64,000 bases of DNA from a candidate division Zixibacteria bacterium HGW-Zixibacteria-1 (GCA_002838945.1 PGXB01000031.1:24385-88384); one strand, 5' to 3'; numbered from the stretch's first letter, positions 35,157 to 45,045 are shown. Numbers and translations: made by a program. The notes: generated from the sequence alone by a model not told the origin.

Positions 35157-36908
35157 CTACTCTTTGCGCCTTTTAATCAGGCCGGCGATTTCCTCGGCCA
35201 GTTTCCCGGCAGTTTCATGGTCGCCTTTATCTTCAGCGACTTTAAGTTCCACCTTCAATTTGTCGATAACCCGTTCCCTTCGGTACGAAAGTATTTTCTC
35301 GACATAATCTTTTATCATGGGGCGGGCGCGGTCTTTTTCCCAGTCGATTTCGGCCAGCAAAGTCATTTCGGAGACAAGCGAATCATCATCAAGAAAGTTG
35401 ATAATACTCCCGGCCGACAGGGAGCCATGCTCCTTCAATATCACGAGCATCCGGGAATAAAGCCCGGCATAGGCTTCGGTGTGAAAATCCTCCGGCATCA
35501 GCCGGTCGCTGACATCTTCCATGTATTCGGGATAATTCGTAATAAGCGACAGCAGGTCCCGCTCGATATCGGCGACTTTCTTGGGGGGTCTGACTCCGGC
35601 GTATCCTTTTCTGGGGACCATATCGATTTTCAAAAGATTGTTAAACGTCCGAACATCGGTTTGCAGCATTTCGGCGGCTTCGGCGATAAAAAGCTGTCTT
35701 CGGGTGGTATCGCCGATACGGCCGGCCAACTCGGCCAGTTCCTTGATCAGTTTTTCCCTGGCAATGATTCCCTGTTTTTTTAGATCGATATTTTTTACAC
35801 GGAACTCCAGATAACGCATAGCATTCTCTTTTAATTTATCGATACCGGCGGCGCCTTCCCTGACAGCCACCGAATCCGGGTCATCGCCTTCGGGCGGAAT
35901 CATCACCAACACCTCGAGGCCGGCGTCGTAGAGAGCATCGACCGAGCGCAGGGCCGCGGTCTGACCGGCCGAGTCGGCATCGAAGAATAAATAGGCCATA
36001 TCGGTAAAGCGCGCCAGAAGCCGTGCCTGCTGGGCGGTGAAAGCGGTTCCCGACGAAGCCACCACATTTTTGATTCCGGCCTGGTACAGCGAGATCAGAT
36101 CGAAATAACCTTCGACAATGATAACCTCATTTTTTTCGCGGATAAGCTGGCGGCTGAAATTGAGACCATAGAGGACATTGCTTTTGGAATAGAGCATTGT
36201 TTCCGGCGAGTTGACATATTTGGCCGGTTCCCCTTTTTTAAGGGTGCGCCCGCCAAAGGCAATCGGTTTGCCGCTGAGGTTGAATATGGGAATCATCAAT
36301 CGCTGTCGAAATCGGTCAAAGTACTTATCATGCTTTTCGGAATGAATTATCAATCCCGCCTTGACCAGTTCATTCGGAAAAAGCTCCTTTTTCAAGGCAA
36401 AATTCAAAAAGCCGTCCCATTCCTCGCCGGCCAGGCCAAGCTGGAACAACGCGATCGATTCATCGGTCAGGCGGCGGTTATCCTTGAGGTACTTCGTAAT
36501 CTGGTTCGTGTATTTCGGGGCGGTCAACATCGATTTGAAATAATTAAGCGCCAACAGGTGGGCATAGTACAACCGATCCAGTTCCTCTTTAGCGGAGCTG
36601 TCGATTTTTCTTTCGGGTATGGTAATGCCCGCTTTTTGAGCCAGGAGCTTGACCGCCTCGACGAAACTCATGTTTTCATGTTCCATGAGAAAAGTGAAAA
36701 CATTCCCGCCTTTGCCGCAGCCGAAACAGTGATAAATCTGTTTATCGGCGGAAACTGAAAACGAGGGTGTCTTTTCGGTGTGAAAGGGGCAGAGGGCCAG
36801 GAAATTCCGCCCTCTTTTTTTCAGGCGGACGTACTGCCCGATGATGTCAACGATGTCGCTGGTCTGTCGGACCTGCTCGATGATATTTTCCGGGATGGTT
36901 CCAGCCAT
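35157..36908 (-). CDS. dnaG: DNA primase DnaG
   Basis: Synthesises RNA primers at the replication fork. The zinc ribbon CPFH...CFGC uses Cys40, His43, Cys61 and Cys64. The catalytic core follows, with the Toprim acidic motif VIIVEGYFDL and FFDADSAGQ at about 253-310. The C-terminal DnaB-binding domain is present but short; the total is 583 residues. The ATG overlaps the stop of mutS2 at 36908. In many bacteria dnaG sits between rpsU and rpoD; here mutS2 precedes it and recN follows. Confidence 0.96.
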   Translation of the reverse strand: MAGTIPENIIEQVRQTSDIVDIIGQYVRLKKRGRNFLALCPFHTEKTPSFSVSADKQIYHCFGCGKGGNVFTFLMEHENMSFVEAVKLLAQKAGITIPERKIDSSAKEELDRLYYAHLLALNYFKSMLTAPKYTNQITKYLKDNRRLTDESIALFQLGLAGEEWDGFLNFALKKELFPNELVKAGLIIHSEKHDKYFDRFRQRLMIPIFNLSGKPIAFGGRTLKKGEPAKYVNSPETMLYSKSNVLYGLNFSRQLIREKNEVIIVEGYFDLISLYQAGIKNVVASSGTAFTAQQARLLARFTDMAYLFFDADSAGQTAALRSVDALYDAGLEVLVMIPPEGDDPDSVAVREGAAGIDKLKENAMRYLEFRVKNIDLKKQGIIAREKLIKELAELAGRIGDTTRRQLFIAEAAEMLQTDVRTFNNLLKIDMVPRKGYAGVRPPKKVADIERDLLSLITNYPEYMEDVSDRLMPEDFHTEAYAGLYSRMLVILKEHGSLSAGSIINFLDDDSLVSEMTLLAEIDWEKDRARPMIKDYVEKILSYRRERVIDKLKVELKVAEDKGDHETAGKLAEEIAGLIKRRKE

Positions 36909-39268
36909 TATCTCAACTTTACAACGGTTACGCCGGCCCCGCCCTCGTTCCAGTCGCCGAGGCGGATAGAATCGACGGCGGAATGCCGTTTCAAAAATTC
37001 GGTTAATTCCTTGCGAAGTTTACCCGTGCCCTTGCCGTGGATAACATAAAGCTGCTGCAGTCCCGACAGCATGGCCGAATCGAGAAATTTATCCAGAGAT
37101 TCGCGGGCCTCCTCGACCGTCATGCCGCGCAAGTCGATTTCCGGGCCGGGAGCGGACATCTCTCTCAGGCCGCCGGCGCTTTTCAGCTTTTTGTCGGATG
37201 CATCCGTGATGATTTTTTTAAGGTCGGTTATATCCACGGTACTCATGATGTTGCCGACCCGCACTTTGCCTTTATTATCGCCGGCCATGCCGACAAACTC
37301 GCCCTCGGCCCGCAGGGAAATGACCAGAACCGGGTCGCCCGGCTCCAGTTTATCGGATGGCGCCGGTTTGGGTTGATGCTTCGCCTTCAGCCTTTCCAGA
37401 GTCTCCTTCTTCTCCTGAAGGAACTTATGGGCCTGTTTGACGGTGCCGGTTGAAGCCTTGCTTTCCCTGATTTCCTTGACGATGCGTTCCACCTCGCTGC
37501 GGGTTTCATTTAGGGTCCTTTCGAGTTCCTCAAGTTGCCGTTTTTTGATTTCGTCAATTTCCTTTTCCAGCTTCTCGATTTTTTCATTGTAATGATTTTC
37601 GAGATTGGCGGCATTACGGAGTTTTTCCTCCAGTTCGACTTTATCTTTTTTCAGGACGGAGAGGTCCTTTTCGAGTGATTCGATTAGGCCGGTCAGAGAG
37701 CGCTCGCTTTTGCCGATCAGATTGGCGGCATGAGCCGCGATATCCCGCGGCATGCCGAGTCGCTGGGCGATCTCGACCGCGTAGGAGCCGCCGGGGATGC
37801 CGGTGTACAGCTTAAATGTTGGCGCCAGCGATTCGCGGTCGAACTCAAATGAGGCGTTCTCGATTTCGGGCTGAATCATCGGCAGTGTTTTCAACTGTGA
37901 GTAATGGGTGGTCACGATCAGCTTGGCCTTCAATTCCACCATTTTAAGGATGATGGCTTCGGCGAGCGCGGAGCCTTCCTTGGGATCGGTCCCGGCGCCG
38001 ATTTCATCAAGTAAAATCAGGCTTGATTCCCGGGCATTCCGGACGGCAAAGATAATTTGCCGCACATGCGAGGAAAAAGTCGAGAGCGACAATTCGATGG
38101 ACTGTTCATCACCGATATCGGCAATGACACTGTTGAAAATTCCGATTTCGGATTTTGCCTCGGTTGGGATATGCAGCCCGGATTGGGCCATCAGCACCAG
38201 CAGGCCGACCGTTTTCAGGGCCACCGTTTTTCCGCCGGTATTGGGGCCGGTTATAATCATGGCCAGCCGGGAGTCATTGAGCGAAAAATCGTTCGGGACG
38301 ATATCATCGGTTTTCCCGACCCGATAGGCCATAAGCGGATGCCGCGCCTTAATCAACTCGATTTTGCTGTTTTTGCTCATTAACGGCTTATTGCCGCCGA
38401 TTTTGATCGATAAATTCGCCGAAGCATGAATCGAATCGAGGATGCCGATAATTTCGCAGTTGGCCAGAAGGCGGTCGGCCGCTTCGCCGATCAGGGTGGT
38501 AAGATGACGCAGGATCCGATCGATCTCCAGCTGCTCATCCTGGAACAACTGACCGAGCCGATTATTGGCCTCAACAATGGCATTGGGCTCCACGAAAAGA
38601 GTTGAGCCGGATTTGGAGCGATCATGAATTATTCCCGAATCGGATTGAAACTGTCCGGCAATGACCGGGATAACATAGCGGCCGTCGCGGACGGTGATGG
38701 TGTCATCCTGCCAGCCCGGGGTTTTGTGCCTTTGGGCGAGCAACTCACTCAACCGGCCGGTAATTTTCCGCTTGAGGTCGTATAGATCCATCCTGATCCG
38801 CTTCAGTTTTTGCGAAGCGCTGTCCAGAATTTCGCCGTTTTTATCGATGGCCCGATCGATTTCTTTTTTGATTTCCGGAAAGGGGTGAAGTTCGGCCAGA
38901 TATTTTTCGATCAGCGGGAAATGTTCACGTTCCGATTTGGCATAGTCATGAAGATGGGATGAGAGATCGATCAGTTCCCGGACACGAAGAATCGAGGCCG
39001 GGTCAAGATGAATTCCCTCGGTTCGGGACCTTCTGATCATCTCGCGGCCGTCATCAAGGCGGTATAGCGGAATGGCATCGCCGAAAAGGATAATATCCTT
39101 CATTTCGGAGACTTCATCGAGCCTTTCGCGGATAGCCTCGATGTCGGTTCCGGGAGCGACTCTTTCGACATTGTCGATACCGTATGCGGTAACGCACAAC
39201 CCCTTCAAGATGGATATAATCTTGAAGTACTCAAGAACCTCCAGGCTATGTAGGTCAAAATCTTGCAT
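36908..39268 (-). CDS. mutS2: MutS2 (endonuclease MutS2/RqcU-type)
   Basis: An ATPase related to MutS that suppresses recombination or rescues collided ribosomes, depending on species. The Walker A TGPNTGGKT is at about residue 335, and Walker B LILLDEIGAGTDPKEG follows. A long coiled coil (about 515-640) and a C-terminal Smr nuclease domain (about 705-786, IDLRGMTVEEARESLDKFLD and VIHGKGTGKLR) complete the 786 residues, the typical MutS2 layout. It overlaps dnaG by one base, and follows the cvpA terminator by about 20 bases, so its own promoter should lie in 39269-39349. Confidence 0.95.
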   Translation of the reverse strand: MQDFDLHSLEVLEYFKIISILKGLCVTAYGIDNVERVAPGTDIEAIRERLDEVSEMKDIILFGDAIPLYRLDDGREMIRRSRTEGIHLDPASILRVRELIDLSSHLHDYAKSEREHFPLIEKYLAELHPFPEIKKEIDRAIDKNGEILDSASQKLKRIRMDLYDLKRKITGRLSELLAQRHKTPGWQDDTITVRDGRYVIPVIAGQFQSDSGIIHDRSKSGSTLFVEPNAIVEANNRLGQLFQDEQLEIDRILRHLTTLIGEAADRLLANCEIIGILDSIHASANLSIKIGGNKPLMSKNSKIELIKARHPLMAYRVGKTDDIVPNDFSLNDSRLAMIITGPNTGGKTVALKTVGLLVLMAQSGLHIPTEAKSEIGIFNSVIADIGDEQSIELSLSTFSSHVRQIIFAVRNARESSLILLDEIGAGTDPKEGSALAEAIILKMVELKAKLIVTTHYSQLKTLPMIQPEIENASFEFDRESLAPTFKLYTGIPGGSYAVEIAQRLGMPRDIAAHAANLIGKSERSLTGLIESLEKDLSVLKKDKVELEEKLRNAANLENHYNEKIEKLEKEIDEIKKRQLEELERTLNETRSEVERIVKEIRESKASTGTVKQAHKFLQEKKETLERLKAKHQPKPAPSDKLEPGDPVLVISLRAEGEFVGMAGDNKGKVRVGNIMSTVDITDLKKIITDASDKKLKSAGGLREMSAPGPEIDLRGMTVEEARESLDKFLDSAMLSGLQQLYVIHGKGTGKLRKELTEFLKRHSAVDSIRLGDWNEGGAGVTVVKLR

Positions 39269-39282
39269 AACATAAATTCACA

Positions 39283-39310
39283 ATAAAAAGGCCGGTATTT
39301 CCACCGGCCT
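39283..39310 (-). terminator. Rho-independent terminator after cvpA
   Basis: An 8-bp AGGCCGGT/ACCGGCCT stem with a 6-base loop is followed, reading the minus strand, by TTTTTATTG. It separates cvpA from mutS2. Confidence 0.82.
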
Positions 39311-39349
39311 GAATATAAAAATTTGTAACGAAAAGGGAAACAGCTTATT

Positions 39350-39994
39350 TTATATTCCTTTTTCTCCGCTGCCGAATACTTTATCCATCCGATATATAAC
39401 GCGGTAAACCTGCTCGCGGTTTTTCGATAAATCGGCGAGATCATCGCCGGACAAATCGCTCGGCGGCCGTTGTAAAAGCGTGTTTTCGACTTTTTCCATA
39501 AAATTGGGATTCCTGGGATGCAGGGTGGAAGAGCCTTCATAAAGCATCGGGAGGGTTTTTGCAAAAGTTGAGCCGAGAAAAGAATTGTCGAACTCCACGT
39601 AAAACTTATCCGGCATCGGGAAAAGGAAAATCATGAAAACCAGAAAGCTGATTATTATCCAGCCCCTGATGGCTCCGACCAGAGCGCCTCCAAGCTGATC
39701 TTTTTTGCCCAGGCGCTGCAAGTTGGCAAATTTGTAAAACATGATGCCGAGAATTTTAAATACCGCATAAATAAAGGCAAGGAGAATTATGAAAGACAGT
39801 ATCGCGGTTATCAGCGGCGAGCCGCCCAACTGTGCATATATTTTCGTGGCAATGATGTCGATATAGTTGATTGAAACGATCACGGCTGCCGTGAGGACCG
39901 CCAGAGCCATCAATTCCCGGATCAGGCCCTTTTTGGAACCAATAATGACCGCCGCCACCAGCAGTATTAATAAGATAATATCGACCCAATTCAT
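39350..39994 (-). CDS. cvpA: CvpA family membrane protein
   Basis: A 214-residue inner-membrane protein with about four N-terminal helices and the family signatures WVDIILLILLVAAVIIGSKK and GALVGAIRGWIIISFLVF (about 105-125). A soluble C-terminal tail runs from about 145. CvpA is needed for colicin V export in E. coli; elsewhere it is linked to envelope stress, but its direct role is unknown. In many genomes cvpA lies directly upstream of mutS2, as here. Confidence 0.88.
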   Translation of the reverse strand: MNWVDIILLILLVAAVIIGSKKGLIRELMALAVLTAAVIVSINYIDIIATKIYAQLGGSPLITAILSFIILLAFIYAVFKILGIMFYKFANLQRLGKKDQLGGALVGAIRGWIIISFLVFMIFLFPMPDKFYVEFDNSFLGSTFAKTLPMLYEGSSTLHPRNPNFMEKVENTLLQRPPSDLSGDDLADLSKNREQVYRVIYRMDKVFGSGEKGI

Positions 39995-40035
39995 GATTCA
40001 ACCTCCTCCCAGGTGCCGAGGGAAACATGCACCTG

Positions 40036-40491
40036 TTATTCTTTTTCTCCCGACAGCATCCTGCTGACAAGTTGACTGATCAGCTTTCCGTCAGCCAAAC
40101 CCTTTACTTTCGGCATCAGGTCCTTCATGACCATTCCCACTTTAGCGGCTGAGTCGGCATTCACGGCCGCAATCGACTGCGTGATCAAGTCGCGCAACTC
40201 ATCCTCGGAAAGCTGTTTGGGCAAATAACACTGGATAATTTCCAGTTCGAAAGTTTCCTTCTCGACGAGATCCATCCGGTTGCCATTGCGGAACTGCTCA
40301 ATCGAATCCCGTCTTCGCTTGGCCGCACTTGATAAAACGGCGATGATATCCTGCTCGGATAAATCATCGCCGTTTTCAATGCGTCTATATTTGATATCAG
40401 ATTTTAAGCCCCGGAGGAGGGTAACCTTGTCCTTTTCACCGCCCTTCATGGCTTTTATCAAATCATCGTCAATCTTCTTACTGAGAGACAT
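40036..40491 (-). CDS. GatB/YqeY domain protein
   Basis: A 151-residue protein of the YqeY family, related to the C-terminal tRNA-binding domain of GatB. It starts MSLSKKIDDDLIKAMKGGEK and has the family stretch YLPKQLSEDELRDLI at about 90-105. It lies directly downstream of rpsU, 5 bases away, a pairing that is common across bacteria and suggests a translation-linked function. It has no adjacent amidotransferase subunits. Confidence 0.92.
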   Translation of the reverse strand: MSLSKKIDDDLIKAMKGGEKDKVTLLRGLKSDIKYRRIENGDDLSEQDIIAVLSSAAKRRRDSIEQFRNGNRMDLVEKETFELEIIQCYLPKQLSEDELRDLITQSIAAVNADSAAKVGMVMKDLMPKVKGLADGKLISQLVSRMLSGEKE

Positions 40492-40496
40492 AGATG

Positions 40497-40691
40497 CTAC
40501 TCTTCAGAAAGTTGCAACTTGCGCATTTTTCGCCGCGCAGCATTCAGTTTTCTTTTACGCCTTTCCGACGGTTTTTCAAAGTGCTGATGCTTTTTTATGT
40601 CAGTGAGGATTCCGGTCTTCTCACAAAACTTATTAAAGCGGCGTAGGGCTCTCTCAAATGATTCATCATCACGAACCCTGACACCTGTCAT
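40497..40691 (-). CDS. rpsU: 30S ribosomal protein S21
   Basis: A 64-residue highly basic protein of the small subunit that helps initiation. The bS21 pattern is present: FERALRRFNKFCEKTGI near the start, then a basic tail RRKRKLNAARRKMRK. It is the first gene of rpsU-yqeY-cvpA, 113 bases after the HIT gene, and precedes the primase region, an echo of the classic rpsU-dnaG operon. Confidence 0.95.
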   Translation of the reverse strand: MTGVRVRDDESFERALRRFNKFCEKTGILTDIKKHQHFEKPSERRKRKLNAARRKMRKLQLSEE

Positions 40692-40804
40692 CTATATCCC
40701 TCCCTTCGGACTCTCATTTGGTTAAAATATTCCATAACATTTAAGTATAACAATTTAACCCCTGATGTCAATATAATATTTCGGCGGGATTAGAGAAAAA
40801 TCGA

Positions 40805-41149
40805 CTAAAATTGGTCCTGTTTGTAATTTATTTTAATACCACCGGCATTTGACATAAAATGAAAATGGATGTGCGCAACAATCTGCCCCGCGGCGGCCCC
40901 ATTATTCAGCACCAGCCTGAAGTTTTTCTCCAATCCAAGATCTTTGGCTATTATGCGTGCGGTTTCCAACATCTGAACCGCCAATTTATCGGGAAGTTCC
41001 AGGAGGCTGGTGAAATGTTCCTTGGGGCAGATCAGCAGATGAATAGAAGCCCGTGGCAGAATATCGGCGAAAACGATAACTTCATTATTTTCAAGGTATT
41101 TTCGGGCCGGTTTTTCACCCCTGATTATCTGGCAAAATATACATTCCAT
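40805..41149 (-). CDS. HIT-family nucleotide-binding hydrolase (HINT-like)
   Basis: A 114-residue single HIT domain. The start MECIFCQIIRGEKPARK and the active-site run QIVAHIHFHFMS, with the H-x-H-x-H pattern, fit the HINT/Hit phosphoramidase group, which cleaves nucleotide phosphoramidates. It reads in the same direction as rpsU. It is distinct from the longer HIT protein at 61613, which belongs to the AP4A-hydrolase subgroup. Confidence 0.9.
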   Translation of the reverse strand: MECIFCQIIRGEKPARKYLENNEVIVFADILPRASIHLLICPKEHFTSLLELPDKLAVQMLETARIIAKDLGLEKNFRLVLNNGAAAGQIVAHIHFHFMSNAGGIKINYKQDQF

Positions 41150-41283
41150 GGCCTCAAAATAGCGTTTTGTCTTATAATTTCCAACAATTTTTAAGGTTTA
41201 CGGGAGATTTGGTCCATTCCTTCAGTTTCCCCGGGAAATGACGATAATTGTAACAGAAATTATATCTTGCGGTTAGGGGTAGT

Positions 41284-42138
41284 ATGTTAGCTATTATTGG
41301 GATCCTTGTCGTCGCCGGCGCCGTCCTGGGTGGTTATATGATGGAAAAGGGGCATTTAATGGTGTTAATGCAGCCGGCCGAGTTTCTTATAATTGGCGGG
41401 GCGGCGCTTGGTTCACTCCTAATCGGTTCGCCTGTCAAAGTAATGAAATCGCTGCTCCGGCAGTTGTCCAAGATAATGGGTTCCGGCCCCGGCAAACAGA
41501 AGTATATTGACTTGCTGGTTATGATGTATGAGCTTTTCAATGTGGCCAGGAAAGACGGCCTGGTGGGGCTGGAATCTCATGTGGAGCGACCCGAGGAAAG
41601 CCCGATTTTGACCAAATATCCCTATTTCATAAAGAATAGTCACGCCCTTCATTTTCTTTCGGACACCATGCGATTGATTATCATGGGCGGTATTCCGGAG
41701 CATGATCTGGATGCCATGCTGGACATGGATCTTGAAACGCATCATCATGAAAACCTCCAGCCGTCATCGCATCTGAATCGTATCGGCGATGCCCTTCCGG
41801 GCCTGGGAATCGTCGCGGCCGTACTTGGAGTCGTAATCACCATGGGCGCGATCGGCGGCCCTCCCGAAGTCATCGGACATAAAGTAGCGGCGGCGCTGGT
41901 CGGGACCTTTCTCGGTGTCCTGCTGTCCTATGGCTTTGTTCAGCCGCTGGCGGTGAATCTTCAGTCCATGAGCGAAGAAGAATCCAAATATTATATTTGT
42001 CTGAAACAGGGGCTTCTGGCATTTCATAAGGGCTTTGCCGCTTCCATCGCGGTGGAGTTCGCCCGCCGGGTCATTCCCTCTGACGTTCGTCCCGGATTTA
42101 TCGAGGTGGAAGAAGCCTGCCGCGGCTCCAAAAAATAA
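41284..42138 (+). CDS. motA: Flagellar stator protein MotA
   Basis: One of the two proton-channel stator subunits that power flagellar rotation. It has four transmembrane helices (about 3-20, 30-48, 165-190 and 198-220). DALPGLGIVAAVLGVVITMG contains the Pro and Gly residues of helix 3, and a large cytoplasmic loop (about 55-160) would contact the rotor. The C-terminal cytoplasmic tail is normal. AGGGG precedes the ATG. motB follows about 18 bases later. No flagellar structural genes are in the window. Confidence 0.95.
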   Translation: MLAIIGILVVAGAVLGGYMMEKGHLMVLMQPAEFLIIGGAALGSLLIGSPVKVMKSLLRQLSKIMGSGPGKQKYIDLLVMMYELFNVARKDGLVGLESHVERPEESPILTKYPYFIKNSHALHFLSDTMRLIIMGGIPEHDLDAMLDMDLETHHHENLQPSSHLNRIGDALPGLGIVAAVLGVVITMGAIGGPPEVIGHKVAAALVGTFLGVLLSYGFVQPLAVNLQSMSEEESKYYICLKQGLLAFHKGFAASIAVEFARRVIPSDVRPGFIEVEEACRGSKK

Positions 42139-42156
42139 TTTAGCTGATTTTTGTCT

Positions 42157-42966
42157 ATGTCTTCGGAAGAATCGAAAAACAATAAGTCGGTTATCGTAGT
42201 TAAGAAGAAGAATAACCATGGCGGTCACCATGGCGGGGCCTGGAAAGTGGCCTATGCCGATTTTGTGACTGCCATGATGGCCTTTTTCCTGGTGATGTGG
42301 CTGGTTTCCCAATCGGAGGATGTCAAGGAATCGGTCCAGGGGTATTTTCAGGACCCGGTTGGCTTTATGAAATCCAAAGGCCAGGGTCTTAATGATGGCG
42401 ATTCCTCGCCCGTTAAGGCCAAGGACGGCAAGTCGGTTCTGGCCAGCAAGCTTCAACAGGAGCGGGAACTGCTCCTGGCAGCCAGCAATAATATCAAGAC
42501 GGCTATCGATAATATTCCGGAACTGGCCGGTTTGAAGGACAATGTCGAAATGGAAATGACGCCGGAAGGCCTTCGCATTCAATTGATTGAATCGGGAAAA
42601 GGGGATGGTTCGGACTTTTTCGATCTGGGCAGCGCCCGGTTGAAGAGCCAAACCAGTCTGCTTTTGACGGCGATAGCTTCCGAACTGGGTAAACTGCCCA
42701 ACTCCATCATTGTCGAGGGGCATACCGATAGCAAGCCCTATTCCGGGACATATGGTTACTCCAATTGGGAGCTTTCTGCCGATCGAGCCAACAGCGCCAG
42801 AAAATTGATGGCTTCGGCCGGTCTGCGACAGGATCAGATTGTCGAAATTCGAGGCAATGCCGATAAACGCCCCCGTTATCCCGATGACCCGCTGGATCCC
42901 CGAAATCGCCGGGTCGTTATTATTGTCCTGAACGAGGATATCGCGGAAACTTACCGAAAAGCCTGA
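42157..42966 (+). CDS. motB: Flagellar stator protein MotB (OmpA-like)
   Basis: The peptidoglycan-anchored stator partner of MotA. A cytoplasmic tail rich in Lys and His (about 8-28) precedes one transmembrane helix, AYADFVTAMMAFFLVMWLVS, which contains the proton-carrying Asp35. The C-terminal OmpA domain (about 140-265) has EGHTDSKPYSG and NWELSADRANSARKLM. The frame is open from a TTG at 42151, but I prefer the ATG at 42157. It uses no clear Shine-Dalgarno, so coupling to motA is likely. Confidence 0.95.
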   Translation: MSSEESKNNKSVIVVKKKNNHGGHHGGAWKVAYADFVTAMMAFFLVMWLVSQSEDVKESVQGYFQDPVGFMKSKGQGLNDGDSSPVKAKDGKSVLASKLQQERELLLAASNNIKTAIDNIPELAGLKDNVEMEMTPEGLRIQLIESGKGDGSDFFDLGSARLKSQTSLLLTAIASELGKLPNSIIVEGHTDSKPYSGTYGYSNWELSADRANSARKLMASAGLRQDQIVEIRGNADKRPRYPDDPLDPRNRRVVIIVLNEDIAETYRKA

Positions 42967-43138
42967 AATAAGACCGACCCTTAAATTTCAATAAAAAATA
43001 CCAGGATTATCGGGCCTTTCGCCCGCTTTCTTCTATCATTTTGATATTATCCGCTTGATAAAAAGGTATAAATACATTAGAATTAGTGGGTAAAGTTACG
43101 TCGAAGATAAAAATATTTAAATATATCAGGAGGTCACA

Positions 43139-43888
43139 ATGTCCGGCCATTCAAAATGGGCGACAATCAAGCGTAAAAAAGGCAAAGCCGATGCCGAGCG
43201 CGGTCGGATGTTTACCAGGCTTATAAAAGAAATTACCGTTGCCGCGCGCGCGGCAGGTGGTGATCCTGACGGTAATCCGCGTCTAAGGACGGCCATAGCC
43301 ACGGCCAAAGCGGCCAATATGCCTGCGGATAATATTAAGAGAGCAGTGCAAAAAGGAACGGGCGAACTTCCCGGTGTCTCCTATGAAGAAATCACTTATG
43401 AAGGTTATGGTCCCAATGGGGTGGCGGTTTACATTGAATGCCTGACCGACAACAAAAAGCGAACCGTGTCCGAAATCAGGCATTTGTTTGCACGCTATAA
43501 CGGTAATTTGGGCGAGAATGGTTGTGTGGCCTGGATGTTCGATAAGAAAGGCGTCATCAATGTCGATGCCAAAGTTGCCGACGAAGATTCGCTGCTGGAA
43601 ATTGCCCTCGAGGCAGGCGCCTCAGATTTCGCCAAATACGGGGATATATATGAAATCATCACACCTCCGGGCGAACTTGAAACGGTACGGGCCGCAATCG
43701 AGGCGAAATCAATTCCGGTGGCTTCCGCCGAGGCGACCATGATCCCGCAAAACACCATAAAGCTCGAGGATAAACCGGCCGAGACAATGCTGAAGCTCTA
43801 CGAAGCACTGGAAGAGCACGACGATGTCCAGAGTGTCTATGCCAATTTTGACATCGACGACTCGGTGATGGAGAAGTTGGTCGGCTAG
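43139..43888 (+). CDS. yebC: YebC/PmpR family regulator or translation factor
   Basis: A 249-residue protein with the family start [20 protein letters not shown] and the body [20 protein letters not shown] and [17 protein letters not shown]. YebC proteins were described as DNA-binding regulators; more recent work links related proteins to translation of proline stretches. Here it sits directly before ruvC, a common arrangement. AGGAGG lies just upstream of the ATG. Confidence 0.94.
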   Translation: MSGHSKWATIKRKKGKADAERGRMFTRLIKEITVAARAAGGDPDGNPRLRTAIATAKAANMPADNIKRAVQKGTGELPGVSYEEITYEGYGPNGVAVYIECLTDNKKRTVSEIRHLFARYNGNLGENGCVAWMFDKKGVINVDAKVADEDSLLEIALEAGASDFAKYGDIYEIITPPGELETVRAAIEAKSIPVASAEATMIPQNTIKLEDKPAETMLKLYEALEEHDDVQSVYANFDIDDSVMEKLVG

Positions 43889-43915
43889 GATCGGCTGATT
43901 TGATGTATTGACCTG

Positions 43916-44398
43916 ATGGTTATTGTTGGCATTGATCCGGGGTTGCATATTACCGGGTATGGGGTAATTGAATCATCCGGGACCAGAACCCGGGTTTTGG
44001 AAGCGGGAGTGATTAAGACCAATCAGAATCGGGATTTCGAACTCAAATTGAATGAAATACACGCCGAGATCGGAAAAATCATCAGTCAATTCAAACCTGA
44101 TTATATTGCAGTCGAGGAGTTGTACTCTCATTACGCTCATCCCAAAACGGCTATAATCATGGGACATGCCCGGGGCGTGGTGTTTCTGCAGGCGGCCCAA
44201 TCAGGAATCCCGGTGGTGTCATATGCTTCGACACGCATTAAGAAATCGCTGACCGGCAACGGCCGGGCCAGCAAGAGCCAGGTTCAGAAAATGATTAAAA
44301 CCATATTGAAGCTCAAGATGGATATTGCCTCCGCCGACACCGCCGACGCCCTGGCGGTGGCACTCTGCCACCATAATGCATTACTGGGGAAACAATGA
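43916..44398 (+). CDS. ruvC: Holliday junction endonuclease RuvC
   Basis: Resolves Holliday junctions by symmetrical cuts. The four acidic residues of the RNase H-like fold are seen in GIDPGLHITGYG (Asp), VAVEELYSHY (Glu) and SADTADALAVALCHH (two Asp). The length of 160 is typical. It overlaps ruvA by 4 bases. No Shine-Dalgarno is obvious, and it lies 27 bases after yebC. Confidence 0.95.
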   Translation: MVIVGIDPGLHITGYGVIESSGTRTRVLEAGVIKTNQNRDFELKLNEIHAEIGKIISQFKPDYIAVEELYSHYAHPKTAIIMGHARGVVFLQAAQSGIPVVSYASTRIKKSLTGNGRASKSQVQKMIKTILKLKMDIASADTADALAVALCHHNALLGKQ

Positions 44399-45042
44399 TA
44401 TCTCAAATCAGAGGAAAAATCAGCAACCTTACCGAAGACCAGGTGACTCTGGAGCTTAATGGATTGTATTATGAATTGATGATCCCCTCCGGCCTCTATA
44501 ATGAATTGAAAGAAGCGCGCTCGATCAACGCCGAAATATCGCTTTATGCCCTGAATTATATCGAGGCCGGCGACCGGAAGTCATATCATTATCCGCGGCT
44601 GATTGGGTTCACGAGAATGCTTGATAAGGAGTTTTTTCAGCTGTTCACGACGGTGTCGGGATTGGGTTTCAAAAAAGGACTGAAATCACTGACTCTTCCC
44701 ATTAACGAAATCGCGACGGCTATCGAGACAAAGGATGTCGCCACGCTGGTGCGGTTGCCCGGATTTGGGAATCGTCTGGCGGAAAAGGTTGTGGCCGAAC
44801 TCAACGGGCGAATGGCCCGGTTTGCTTTGGCCAAAGAAGGCAAGCCGCTGACAACAATCAGGAAAGAGAAAGCCGATATCTTTGCCGAGGCGGTCGAAGT
44901 TTTGATGCAGCTTCAATACCACCGGGCCGATGCCGAACGAATGGTCGAGAAGGCCATTGCGGCCAATCCGAAAATAGATGCTACGGAAAAGCTCATTTCC
45001 ATTATATTCAGTCAGGAAGCGGCCTTGCGAAAGGGGTACTAA
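44395..45042 (+). CDS. ruvA: Holliday junction branch migration protein RuvA
   Basis: Binds the four-way junction as a tetramer and loads RuvB. An N-terminal OB fold (about 1-65, ISQIRGKISNLTEDQVTLE) is followed by the double helix-hairpin-helix domain (about 70-150, LRLPGFGNRLAEKVVAELNG in slightly altered form) and a C-terminal RuvB-binding domain (about 160-215, AEAVEVLMQLQYHRADAE). At 215 residues it is slightly longer than E. coli RuvA. The ATGA overlap with ruvC implies coupling. Confidence 0.94.
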   Translation: MISQIRGKISNLTEDQVTLELNGLYYELMIPSGLYNELKEARSINAEISLYALNYIEAGDRKSYHYPRLIGFTRMLDKEFFQLFTTVSGLGFKKGLKSLTLPINEIATAIETKDVATLVRLPGFGNRLAEKVVAELNGRMARFALAKEGKPLTTIRKEKADIFAEAVEVLMQLQYHRADAERMVEKAIAANPKIDATEKLISIIFSQEAALRKGY

Positions 45043-45045
45043 CAG

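Noticed and set aside
41764..42723. A 319-codon antisense frame across motA and motB
   Set aside because: It spans two well-identified genes and shows no motif.
43012..43024. GGGC-CTTTC-GCCC hairpin after motB as a terminator
   Set aside because: The stem is only 4 bp and the T tract is interrupted, so support is too weak.
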